Position numbers and translations under genes: made by a program. From contig NZ_MVIM01000002.1 of NCBI RefSeq assembly GCF_002086795.1, positions 310,001 through 374,000 on the forward strand: a stretch of 64,000 nt of DNA, written 5' to 3'. Under the pieces are notes generated by a model. It searched no databases. It had not been told where the DNA came from and saw only the letters and a program-made list of their open reading frames with translations. The DNA is from Mycolicibacterium tusciae (GTDB lineage Bacteria; Actinomycetota; Actinomycetes; Mycobacteriales; Mycobacteriaceae). Position 1 is the first letter of the stretch. Each line of letters begins with the position of its first letter. Shown here piece after piece: positions 37,072 through 44,911 of this stretch.

Positions 37072-38397
37072 ATGAGCACTCGCGTCTCGTCCCTTCCCGG
37101 TAGACCCAGCCTGCTCCTCGGCGCCTACGACCTGGCCACGCTGGGTTACGGCGCCGAGGAGTTCGTCGTCTCCGGCACGGCCCGCTCGCATGCCACCGAC
37201 GAGACGGCGGACTACACCACCCGCATCGTGGTGTGCCGCCCGAACGGCGCGTTCAACGGCACCGCCGTCGTCGAATGGCTCAACGTCAGCGGCGGCATCG
37301 ACGCACCCGCGGTCTGGCTGATGGCGCATCGCGAGATCGCGCGCGCCGGCTACGCCTACGTCGCGGTGTCCGCCCAGTACGTCGGCGTCGAGGGCGGTGA
37401 CAACCTGATCGGCATCGACATGTCGCTGAAAGCCCAAGACCGCGAACGCTATTCGCAGCTCAACCATCCGGGTGACCAGTTCGCTTATGACATCTACTCC
37501 CAGATCGGCCGTGTGGTCAGCGAGGGTGGCATCGACAGATTGCAGCCGGATGCGGTTCTCGCGGTGGGGGAATCGCAGTCGGCGATGTTTCTGACCACCT
37601 ATGTGAACGAGGTCGATGCGGTCGCTGAAGTTTTCGACGGCTTCCTCGTGCACTCGCGGTTCGGTCCCGCCGCTCCGCTCACGGGCGGTAGTGCGCTGGA
37701 AGAGTCACGGCCTGCGCCCTTCCGGGACGATCTGCGGGTCCCGGTGCTATCGGTCATCACCGAAACCGATCTGGTCGACGGTCATCTGCTCGGCTACCAC
37801 CACGCCCGCAGACCCGACGACGACAGGTTGCGGGTGTGGGAGATACCCGGCACCGCGCACGCAGACAACTACACGATTCGGGTCGGCTTCATCGACGACG
37901 GCTCGATGCCGCTGGAGGGCCTTGTCGCGGCCTATGCACCCACGAACGAGTTGATGGGGACGAACCTGTCGTACTACATCAACTTCGCGCCCCAGCATCA
38001 CTACGTCCTACAGGCCGCGATCGCCGGCCTGAACGGCTGGGTTCGCACTGGAACACCCGCCGCGACGGCGCAGCCGATGGCCCTCACCGACGGGGACATC
38101 CCCGCGCTGGTGCTCGACGATCACCGACTCGCCGTCGGTGGAGTCCGTACGCCGTGGGTCGACGTGCCGATTGCGCGGACATCGGGCCTCGCACCCGACG
38201 AGAGCCCGATGTCCTTCTTGTTCGGTACCGGGGAGGTGTTCGACGACGGCACGGTGCGCGCGCTCTATCCCGGCGGCGCCGCCGACTACCTGGCGCGTTT
38301 CAGCGACGCGCTGGATCGCGCGATCGAGGCGGGATTCATCGTGGCGGCCGACCGAACCGAGATCGTCGGGCTCGCCGAGGCGTCCTTCCCCGGGTAG
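37072..38397 (+). CDS. Alpha/beta hydrolase-domain protein (Abhydrolase_10 type)
   Basis: 441 residues. The nucleophile elbow is GESQS with Ser168; a probable acid (ITETDLVDG) and a His (GTAHADNY) follow in the right order. The N-terminal VEWLNVSGGIDAPAVW and VSAQYVGVEGG segments are characteristic of this uncharacterised actinobacterial family (PF20091 by recollection). No signal peptide. It lies 18 bases after clpB and might be read from the same heat-shock promoter. Substrate unknown. Confidence 0.85.
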   Translation: MSTRVSSLPGRPSLLLGAYDLATLGYGAEEFVVSGTARSHATDETADYTTRIVVCRPNGAFNGTAVVEWLNVSGGIDAPAVWLMAHREIARAGYAYVAVSAQYVGVEGGDNLIGIDMSLKAQDRERYSQLNHPGDQFAYDIYSQIGRVVSEGGIDRLQPDAVLAVGESQSAMFLTTYVNEVDAVAEVFDGFLVHSRFGPAAPLTGGSALEESRPAPFRDDLRVPVLSVITETDLVDGHLLGYHHARRPDDDRLRVWEIPGTAHADNYTIRVGFIDDGSMPLEGLVAAYAPTNELMGTNLSYYINFAPQHHYVLQAAIAGLNGWVRTGTPAATAQPMALTDGDIPALVLDDHRLAVGGVRTPWVDVPIARTSGLAPDESPMSFLFGTGEVFDDGTVRALYPGGAADYLARFSDALDRAIEAGFIVAADRTEIVGLAEASFPG

Positions 38398-38520
38398 GCC
38401 GGGGGCTTGCGATGCGAAGAACCTGGTAGTCGGCATATGACATGGAAAGCCGCTATGTGACGAGCCTGTGATCTGCTCGAGTTCGGACTTGAGGGCTACC
38501 TGCAAGTAAGCTACGACCTA

Positions 38521-39351
38521 ATGGTCCCGCTCTGGTTCACGCTGTCCGCGCTCTGTTTCGTGGGTGCGGCGGTACTTCTGTACGTCGACATCGACCGGCG
38601 ACGTGGGCTGGGTCGTCGCCGAAAGTCGTGGGCGAAGTCACACGGTTTCGACTATGAACACGAGTCGAGCGACATCCTGAACCGCTGGAAGCGCGGTGTG
38701 ATGTCGACCGTCGGCGACATCAACGCCAAGAACGTCGTCCTCGGGCAGATCCGCGGCGAAGCGGTGTTCATCTTCGACCTCGAAGACGTCGCGACCGTCA
38801 TCGCCCTGCACCGCAAGGTCGGCACCAACGTCGTCGTCGATCTGCGGCTCAAGGGAATCAAAGAGCCGCGGGAAAACGACATCTGGCTGCTCGGTGCGAT
38901 CGGTCCGCGGATGGTGTACTCGACCAACCTCGACGCGGCCCGCCGCGCCTGCGACCGCCGCATGGTGACGTTCGCCCACACCGCGCCGGATTGTGCGGAG
39001 ATCATGTGGAACGAGGAGCACTGGACGCTGGTCTCGATGCCGGTGACCAGCACGCGGGCCCAGTGGGATGAGGGCCTGCGCACCGTGCGCCAGTTCAACG
39101 ACCTGCTGCGCGTGCTGCCACCGACGTCGCAGGCCACCGTCGGTCAGTCCGTGACGCGCCGTAGCGGGTCGCCGAGCCGTCCGCTCAAGCCGGCGCCGGC
39201 CCGCTCCGAGGTGCCTGCAGGCAGGGCCGAGGCTTCGGGCGGCAGGTATGCCCAGGCGCCCCCGCGATCCGAACAGGCTCGTCGGCCCGCGTCGCCCCCG
39301 CAGCCACCGCAGTCGCGCAACGGACGGCAGTCCCCGCACTATCAGCGGTAA
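38521..39351 (+). CDS. ttfA: TtfA, trehalose monomycolate transport factor
   Basis: 276 residues, equivalent to Rv0383c/MSMEG_0736 (TtfA), an essential partner of MmpL3 in moving trehalose monomycolate across the inner membrane. One N-terminal transmembrane helix (LWFTLSALCFVGAAVLLYV, about 4-24), a conserved cytoplasmic domain to about residue 200, then a Pro/Ser/Arg-rich disordered tail. TAAGCT ending eight bases before the ATG may be the -10 box of a near-leaderless promoter. The 123 bases before it carry nothing else visible. Same neighbour (clpB side) as in M. tuberculosis. Confidence 0.9.
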   Translation: MVPLWFTLSALCFVGAAVLLYVDIDRRRGLGRRRKSWAKSHGFDYEHESSDILNRWKRGVMSTVGDINAKNVVLGQIRGEAVFIFDLEDVATVIALHRKVGTNVVVDLRLKGIKEPRENDIWLLGAIGPRMVYSTNLDAARRACDRRMVTFAHTAPDCAEIMWNEEHWTLVSMPVTSTRAQWDEGLRTVRQFNDLLRVLPPTSQATVGQSVTRRSGSPSRPLKPAPARSEVPAGRAEASGGRYAQAPPRSEQARRPASPPQPPQSRNGRQSPHYQR

Positions 39352-39376
39352 CCGACGCGGTGACTAAGCTGTCGCC

Positions 39377-40153
39377 ATGTCACGCCCCGTCGCCCTGATC
39401 ACCGGACCCACGTCGGGGTTGGGCGCAGGATTCGCCCACAGATATGCCGTGGACGGCTACGACCTCGTGCTCGTTGCGCGCGATGCGAAGCGTCTCGACG
39501 CGCTGGCCGCCGAACTGCACGACGAGGCAGGCGCGAACGTCGAGGTGCTCGTCGCCGATCTGGCGCAGGCCGCCGATCGTTCGAAGGTGGCCGACCGGCT
39601 CGCCGCCGGTGTGCGCGTTCTGGTCAACAACGCCGGTTTCGGAACCTCCGGTGAATTCTGGACCGCAGACCTCGCGGTGCTCCAATCCCAACTGGATGTC
39701 AACGTCACGGCGGTCATGCATCTGACGCACGCCGCGATGCCGCCGATGCTGGCGGCCGGTGAAGGCACCGTGATCAACGTGGCCAGCGTGGCCGGACTGC
39801 TGCCTGGGCGTGGTTCGACGTACTCGGCCTCCAAAGCCTGGGTGGTCGCGTTCTCCGAGGGCCTTGCCAACGGCCTGGGTGGCACCGGCGTCGGCGTGCA
39901 TGCTCTGTGTCCCGGTTTCGTGCACACCGAATTCCATGAACGAGCGGGCATCGACATGGCGAACACGCCGTCGTTCCTGTGGCTGGAGGTGGACGACGTG
40001 GTCCGCGAGACGATGGCCGATGTCGCACGGGGCAAGGTGGTGATCGTGCCCGGCCTGCAGTACAAGGCACTGACCACCGGCGGCCGCATGGTGCCGCGAA
40101 ACGTGGTGCGGGCGGTGACGAAAGTCGTTGGCCGGGGCCGGGATAGAACCTGA
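39377..40153 (+). CDS. Short-chain dehydrogenase/reductase
   Basis: 258 residues, classical SDR. NAD(P) loop TGPTSGLGAGFA near residue 9-20, NNAGFG near 86, catalytic Ser in NVASVAGL and the YSASK pair (Tyr/Lys) near 153-157. Resembles mycobacterial SDRs that act on ketoacyl or steroid substrates; substrate not predictable. TAAGCT (39365-39370) then six bases before ATG looks like a leaderless promoter. In M. tuberculosis pyrE lies just after this position (from memory); it is not in this window. Confidence 0.92.
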   Translation: MSRPVALITGPTSGLGAGFAHRYAVDGYDLVLVARDAKRLDALAAELHDEAGANVEVLVADLAQAADRSKVADRLAAGVRVLVNNAGFGTSGEFWTADLAVLQSQLDVNVTAVMHLTHAAMPPMLAAGEGTVINVASVAGLLPGRGSTYSASKAWVVAFSEGLANGLGGTGVGVHALCPGFVHTEFHERAGIDMANTPSFLWLEVDDVVRETMADVARGKVVIVPGLQYKALTTGGRMVPRNVVRAVTKVVGRGRDRT

Positions 40154-40163
40154 GTCGCGCTCA

Positions 40164-41063
40164 GTGTCCGCCCGTTCAGTTTTCGCTGCCCTCACCGCGG
40201 TGCTCCTGGTCGCCTCGGCCTGTTCGAGCGATGACGCGAAGGTCGACACCTATTCCGCCCAGACCGCGACCATCGGCGAATCACTGGCGTTTTTGGGCTG
40301 GAACATGTCGGTGTCGAATCTGCGTTTCGAGGGCGAAAACGTCCTGATCGACATCGACGCGGCGCCATCGGGTGACGGTCCGCACGCCGACCCGAAGGAC
40401 CTGAGGTTCGGGCTTTACGGCGCGTTGGCACACCCGCTCGAGGCCCCCGCCATCGGCGGGTGCCGTGACGTGACAGACCTTGACGTGCAGCCGCTGTCGG
40501 TCCAGACGCCGGACCGGCTGACGGGAACGGTATGTGTGGGGCCACAGCGAGACCAGCTCCAGGTGCGCGGGGTGTACGTCTATTCGACTCGTGACCGCAC
40601 GCCCGGTACCACGATGGCGCACGGCGTGGCGTTTCCCGTCGGGCTGCCTGCGGTCGAGGACGAGGCCACCGGACTGTCGCTCAAGACGACCAGCGTGGAC
40701 GCGTTCCGTGCGGACGGCTCCATGCTCGACCAGGCCGCGCTCGGAGATCCCAACGAGTTCACCGGTAACGGCTACATGCTGCTCGGCCTCGAGATCTCCG
40801 GTCAGGCAACGCAATACCGTGAGGAGTCGAGACGCCGCGGCGGACCGACGATGGTGGTGATGGCTCCGACGTTGCCTCCGCCCGGGCTGAGCCATGCCTG
40901 CGACGTCTACGGCGCGTCGACTCTCCTGCTACCTGACAGCACGCGCGACGCGGTTTTCACCCGCGTGACGTTGTGCACCCAGGGCGAGATGAACGAAGCG
41001 CTGCTGTATCCGACGCTGTCGGTGGTCGGCACGCACGCCGCGATGTGGACCAAGGGTGAGTGA
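40164..41063 (+). CDS. Putative secreted lipoprotein (Rv0381c-like)
   Basis: 299 residues. GTG at 40164 starts SARSVFAALTAVLLVASACSSDD, a signal peptide with a weak lipobox (SAC). The mature part is beta-rich, with two Cys pairs (GGCRDV/TVCVGP and HACDVYG/TLCTQGE) that could form disulfides outside the membrane. Longer in-frame starts from 40128 overlap the SDR gene and are less likely. Its end overlaps the next gene's start by 8 bases. Place matches Rv0381c; function unknown. Confidence 0.72.
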   Translation: MSARSVFAALTAVLLVASACSSDDAKVDTYSAQTATIGESLAFLGWNMSVSNLRFEGENVLIDIDAAPSGDGPHADPKDLRFGLYGALAHPLEAPAIGGCRDVTDLDVQPLSVQTPDRLTGTVCVGPQRDQLQVRGVYVYSTRDRTPGTTMAHGVAFPVGLPAVEDEATGLSLKTTSVDAFRADGSMLDQAALGDPNEFTGNGYMLLGLEISGQATQYREESRRRGGPTMVVMAPTLPPPGLSHACDVYGASTLLLPDSTRDAVFTRVTLCTQGEMNEALLYPTLSVVGTHAAMWTKGE

Positions 41064-41697
41064 GGCGGGTCCGACCGAGTGGGGCGAGAGTCCCGGGGTA
41101 GGCCCATGGCAGGGTCCGCTGCCCGACGATCCCCGTTACGACCCCGCGCTGCTCCGGGATGGCGACACCCGCAATGTCGTTGATGCATATCGGTATTGGA
41201 CTCGCGAAGCAATCATCGCCGATATCGACACCCGTAGGCATTCCCTGCACATCGCGATCGAGAACTTCGGTAACGACGCCAACATCGGTGCGGTGGTCCG
41301 AACGGCCAACGCGTTCGCGGTGGACACCGTGCACATCGTGGGTCGCCGCCGGTGGAATCGGCGTGGAGCGATGGTGACCGATCGTTACCAGCGGCTGTGC
41401 CATCACGACACCACCGAAGAACTACTGGCCTTCGCCGTCGATGCGGGGCTGACCGTTGTCGCCGTCGACAACGTGCCGGGTGCCGCGCGACTGGAGGACG
41501 TCGAGTTACCGCAGGCATGCCTGTTGGTGTTCGGGCAGGAAGGTCCGGGCATCACCTTCCAGGCCAGTGCAGGCGCCGAGCTAACAGTGTCGATCGCACA
41601 ATTCGGCTCCACCCGTAGCATCAATGCCGGAGTCGCCGCGGGCATCGCCATGCACAGCTGGATCCGAACGCACGCCGACCTCGACCGCGCCTGGTAG
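41056..41697 (+). CDS. TrmH/SpoU-family RNA methyltransferase
   Basis: 213 residues, equivalent to Rv0380c. SPOUT knot fold: N-terminal motif NFGNDANIGAVVRTANAF, then LVFGQEGPGI and SIAQFGSTRSINAGVAAGIAM, which form the SAM-binding trefoil knot. Transfers methyl to the 2'-O of a ribose in tRNA or rRNA; the target nucleoside is not predictable. GTG start overlaps the preceding gene. Unusually, its last 117 bases are also coding on the other strand for the C-terminus of the MFS gene. Confidence 0.9.
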   Translation: MSEAGPTEWGESPGVGPWQGPLPDDPRYDPALLRDGDTRNVVDAYRYWTREAIIADIDTRRHSLHIAIENFGNDANIGAVVRTANAFAVDTVHIVGRRRWNRRGAMVTDRYQRLCHHDTTEELLAFAVDAGLTVVAVDNVPGAARLEDVELPQACLLVFGQEGPGITFQASAGAELTVSIAQFGSTRSINAGVAAGIAMHSWIRTHADLDRAW

Positions 41698-43167
41698 CCG
41701 CTCGCGCAACAGCAGCCACACCGCGACCGCCGAGACCAGCATCAGCGCCGCACCGACGCCGGACGCGATCGCGAGCCCCGACGTGAAGGCGTGCTTCGTC
41801 GCGTCGAGCAGGGCGGACCCCTGATCGGCGGGCAGTGTCTGTGCGGCCTCAACCGCAGCGGCGAGGGAGTCCCGCGATTCGGCGACCACCGCAGCGGGAA
41901 TACCTTCGGGCGCAGTGAAATTGCGATATACCCCGGTAACGATCGAGCCCAGTGTGGCAATGCCCAGCGCCATCCCGAGCTCGTACGCGGTCTCTGAAAC
42001 CGCGGCCGCCGCACCGGCGCGTTCCTTCGGCACGCTGGCCAGGATGACGTCGCTCGCCACCGTGAACGCGAGGCCGAGACCTACACCGACGACGAACAGC
42101 GTCACACCGAGTTGGGGGTAGGAGGTGCCGGGTGTGAGCACCGTCAATGTCGCCATGGCGGCACCGACCATCGCCAGGCCCGAGGTGAGTACTGCGCGCC
42201 GGGACCAGTGGCGCACTGCGATTCCCGCCAGCACACCGAACACCGTCGCCGTGACTGCCGCGGGTAGTTCGGCGAGCCCGGCCTTCAACGGGCTGAAGCC
42301 TTGGACGAGTTGGAAGTACTGCGACAGGAAGAAGACCAGACCGGATAGTCCGAGCACGGACAGCAGGTTGGCGCTCACCACGCCGGTGAATGCGCGGTTG
42401 CCGAACAGCCGAACGTCGATCAGCGGGTGTGACAGCCTGAGTTGGCGGCGGACGAACAGTGTCAGCGCTCCGGCCGCGACCAGGGCTGCAATGGCAACAT
42501 CGAGGTGAAATCCCTGCGCGGCAACCTCTTTGATCGCGTACACGGCGCCGAGGATGCCCGCCATCGACAACACGACGCTGAGCAGATCCCACGGCCCGGG
42601 GGCGGGGTTGCGGTGCTCGGGTACCAGTGCGATGCCTCCGATCACCAGGACCACCATCACCGGCACGTTGATCAAGAACACCGAGCCCCACCAGAAATGC
42701 TCGAGGAGTATCCCGCCGAGAATCGGGCCGAATGCGGCGCCGGCCGAGAACGCCGACGCCCAAATGCCCACGGCCAGTGTGCGTTCCCTGGGATCGGCGA
42801 AAATGCCGCGGATGAGGGCCAGTGTCGCAGGCGCCAGGGTCGCACCCGCAATGCCCTGCAGGGCCCGCGCCGCGATCAACAGTTCCGCGGAGGGCGCATA
42901 CGCCGTTGCGGCGGAGATCACCGCGAAGGCCGTCGCACCCCAGAGCAACATCTTCTTGTGACCGATCCGGTCACCGAGGCCGCCCATCGTGATCAGGAGA
43001 CTGGCGAGCACGAACGAGTAGATGTCGCCGATCCACAGGATCTGGATTCCGGTGGCATCGAGGTCCCGGCTGATGAACGGGGTAGCCAGCGCCAGGACCG
43101 TACCGTCGATGCCGATGAGCAGAACCGCGAGCGTCAGGACGCCGAGCGCGGACCAGCGGCGAATCAT
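41581..43167 (-). CDS. DHA2-type MFS drug exporter
   Basis: 528 residues with about 14 helices, the DHA2 layout. Motif A-like GGLGDRIGHKKMLL, GIDGTVLALATPFI in helix 1, RALQGIAGATLAPATLALI (motif B/C) in helix 4-5, and GPILGGILLEHFWWGSVFLINVP. Expected to export drugs or lipophiles using protons. ATG at 43167 overlaps the TetR stop (ATGA at 43164-43167), so the pair is one operon. The C-terminal ~39 residues (AVEVGVRSDPAVHGD...) are encoded antisense to the methyltransferase end and look non-native; the real end may have been lost or read through. Confidence 0.9.
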   Translation of the reverse strand: MIRRWSALGVLTLAVLLIGIDGTVLALATPFISRDLDATGIQILWIGDIYSFVLASLLITMGGLGDRIGHKKMLLWGATAFAVISAATAYAPSAELLIAARALQGIAGATLAPATLALIRGIFADPRERTLAVGIWASAFSAGAAFGPILGGILLEHFWWGSVFLINVPVMVVLVIGGIALVPEHRNPAPGPWDLLSVVLSMAGILGAVYAIKEVAAQGFHLDVAIAALVAAGALTLFVRRQLRLSHPLIDVRLFGNRAFTGVVSANLLSVLGLSGLVFFLSQYFQLVQGFSPLKAGLAELPAAVTATVFGVLAGIAVRHWSRRAVLTSGLAMVGAAMATLTVLTPGTSYPQLGVTLFVVGVGLGLAFTVASDVILASVPKERAGAAAAVSETAYELGMALGIATLGSIVTGVYRNFTAPEGIPAAVVAESRDSLAAAVEAAQTLPADQGSALLDATKHAFTSGLAIASGVGAALMLVSAVAVWLLLRERLPGAVEVGVRSDPAVHGDARGDSGIDATGGAELCDRHC

Positions 43168-43706
43168 GATGTGAGAACTCCATGCAGTAGCAGTTCGGTG
43201 ATCATGTGGTCGAACTCGCGTCCGGCGACGCGTCCGACCGCAACGGCCCACGCCGCTCCTGCCACCAGTGAGTAGAGCGCCTCGGTCAGCCATGCAGCGG
43301 TGAGGTCGGGACGGAAATCGCCGTCGCGCTGGCCGCGTTGGAAGAGCGCGGTGATAGCGGCGTCGATGTCCGCCCAGCCCTCCAGCGACTTGTCGACGTC
43401 GAATTCCTGGGTCTGGCTGTAGAGCAGTGCGAGGTAGGGCGATACCGGTTGGCATGCGGTGATCAGCCTGCGCAACGCCTCGACGGCCGAATCATCGTGC
43501 AAGCGAGCAATGTCGAGGGCACGTTCCATCTCGCTGATCGCGAGCTCGTCCAATGCGGCCAGCAGGGCCGGCTTCCCCGCGAAATGGCGATGCAGCGTGG
43601 CTCGGCTCACCCCGGCCGCGGCCGCGATCTCGTCCTGCGTCGCGTTGGGCCTGCGACCGAGGAAGTCGGCCGCGGCGCGCAGCAGCGTTTCGCGATCAGA
43701 TGGCAT
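43164..43706 (-). CDS. TetR-family repressor of MFS operon
   Basis: 180 residues. Helix-turn-helix at about 8-50 (LLRAAADFLGRRPNATQDEIAAAAGVSRATLHRHFAGKPALL), then a TetR_C ligand domain ending VAGREFDHMITELLLHGVLTS. ATG 43706 is chosen: TATCCT lies six bases before it (leaderless promoter), and the upstream palindrome overlaps this promoter. The longer open frame to 43901 crosses the operator. Translationally coupled to the MFS gene, so it is autorepressing and controls the pump. Confidence 0.92.
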   Translation of the reverse strand: MPSDRETLLRAAADFLGRRPNATQDEIAAAAGVSRATLHRHFAGKPALLAALDELAISEMERALDIARLHDDSAVEALRRLITACQPVSPYLALLYSQTQEFDVDKSLEGWADIDAAITALFQRGQRDGDFRPDLTAAWLTEALYSLVAGAAWAVAVGRVAGREFDHMITELLLHGVLTS

Positions 43707-43744
43707 GAGACGAGGATAGCTTAAATGAGACGAATATGTCTCAT
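43705..43744. promoter_or_regulatory. TetR operator with extra half-site
   Basis: ATGAGAC-GAATAT-GTCTCAT at 43725-43744 is a perfect palindrome. A second ATGAGACGA at 43705-43713 repeats the left arm exactly 20 bp away, over the TetR start codon. The whole set straddles the proposed -10 (43713-43718, minus strand). Confidence 0.85.
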
Positions 43745-43810
43745 ACAGAATATGGTCCGGCCTCTTCAGCCGAGCACATTTCGCAGGCCGGGTAGGGCAG
43801 GATCGAAGCC

Positions 43811-44911
43811 ATGGATCAGCTATGGGCCAACCGCGCGGCCAGCGCAGAGGCCGCGATCGCCAAGCGGCATCTGAAAAAGCTGTGGGCCGTGCCGGGAACA
43901 CAGCTGGGCGTCGTCGCCTGGCCGTCGACGCGCAAGTACCGGCTGTTCGGCACCTGGCACTACTGGTGGCAGGCCCATCTACTGGACTGCCTGGTCGACG
44001 CGCAATTGCGCGACCCGCAGCCAGAACGCCAGCAGAAGATCGCCAGGCAGATCAGGGGCCACCGGCTACGCAACAGCCTGCGCTGGACCAACGACTATTA
44101 CGACGACATGGCGTGGCTGGCAATCGCGCTCGAGCGAGCGGGGCGCCTCGCAGGTGTCGAGCGCCCCAGGGCGCTGGACACGCTGTCTGAGCAGTTTCTC
44201 AACTCGTGGGTGCCCGAGGACGGCGGCGGAATTCCATGGCGCAAACAAGACCAGTTCTTCAACGCCCCGGCCAACGGTCCGGCGGCGATCTTCCTCGCCC
44301 GCCACGACCGGCTGCGCCGGGCTCAGCAGATGTCGGATTGGCTCGACGAGACGCTGATCGATCCGGAGACCCATCTGGTGTTCGACGGGATCAAGGGCGG
44401 TTCGATGGTGCGCGCGCAGTACACCTACTGCCAGGGAGTGGTGCTCGGCCTGGAAACCGAACTCGCGATGCGCACCGAGGACGCCGAACACGCCAAGCGG
44501 GTGCACCGACTCGTCGCCGCGGTACGCGACAACATGGCTCCCGAGGGCATCATCCGGGGTGCGGGTGGCGGTGACGGCGGCCTGTTCAACGGGATCCTCG
44601 CGCGCTATCTGGCGCTGGTGGCCACCTCGCTGCCGCAGCACGACGACGACGACGCGGCCGCCAGGGACACCGCGACCAAGCTGGTGCTGACGTCGGCGGA
44701 GGCGGCGTGGGACAACCGGCAGACCGTCGACGGCCTGCCGCTGTTCGCGGCGTTCTGGGAGCGCACCGCCGAGATACCCACTGCGGCAGGTGAGGAGGCC
44801 CAGTTCGTCGAGGGTGCTGTCAACGCGTCGCAGGTTCCAGAGCGCGATCTGTCCGTTCAGCTGGCAGGGTGGATGCTCATGGAAGCGGCCCACGCGGTAT
44901 CCGACACGTGA
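43811..44911 (+). CDS. Glycoside hydrolase family 76-like protein
   Basis: 366 residues, equivalent to Rv0365c. (alpha/alpha)6-barrel with the GH76 catalytic Asp pair at 98-99 (NDYYDDMAW), plus GGGIPWRKQDQFFNAPANGPAAIFLAR and YTYCQGVVLGLE. Characterised GH76 enzymes cut alpha-1,6-mannan, the backbone of mycobacterial lipomannan. No signal peptide is seen, so the site of action is unclear. Its stop overlaps the GTG of nhaA (GTGA). Confidence 0.88.
   Translation: MDQLWANRAASAEAAIAKRHLKKLWAVPGTQLGVVAWPSTRKYRLFGTWHYWWQAHLLDCLVDAQLRDPQPERQQKIARQIRGHRLRNSLRWTNDYYDDMAWLAIALERAGRLAGVERPRALDTLSEQFLNSWVPEDGGGIPWRKQDQFFNAPANGPAAIFLARHDRLRRAQQMSDWLDETLIDPETHLVFDGIKGGSMVRAQYTYCQGVVLGLETELAMRTEDAEHAKRVHRLVAAVRDNMAPEGIIRGAGGGDGGLFNGILARYLALVATSLPQHDDDDAAARDTATKLVLTSAEAAWDNRQTVDGLPLFAAFWERTAEIPTAAGEEAQFVEGAVNASQVPERDLSVQLAGWMLMEAAHAVSDT

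Noticed and set aside
43168..43455. Extended N-terminus of the MFS protein
   Set aside because: Covers the TetR gene in another frame; ATG 43167 in the ATGA overlap is better.
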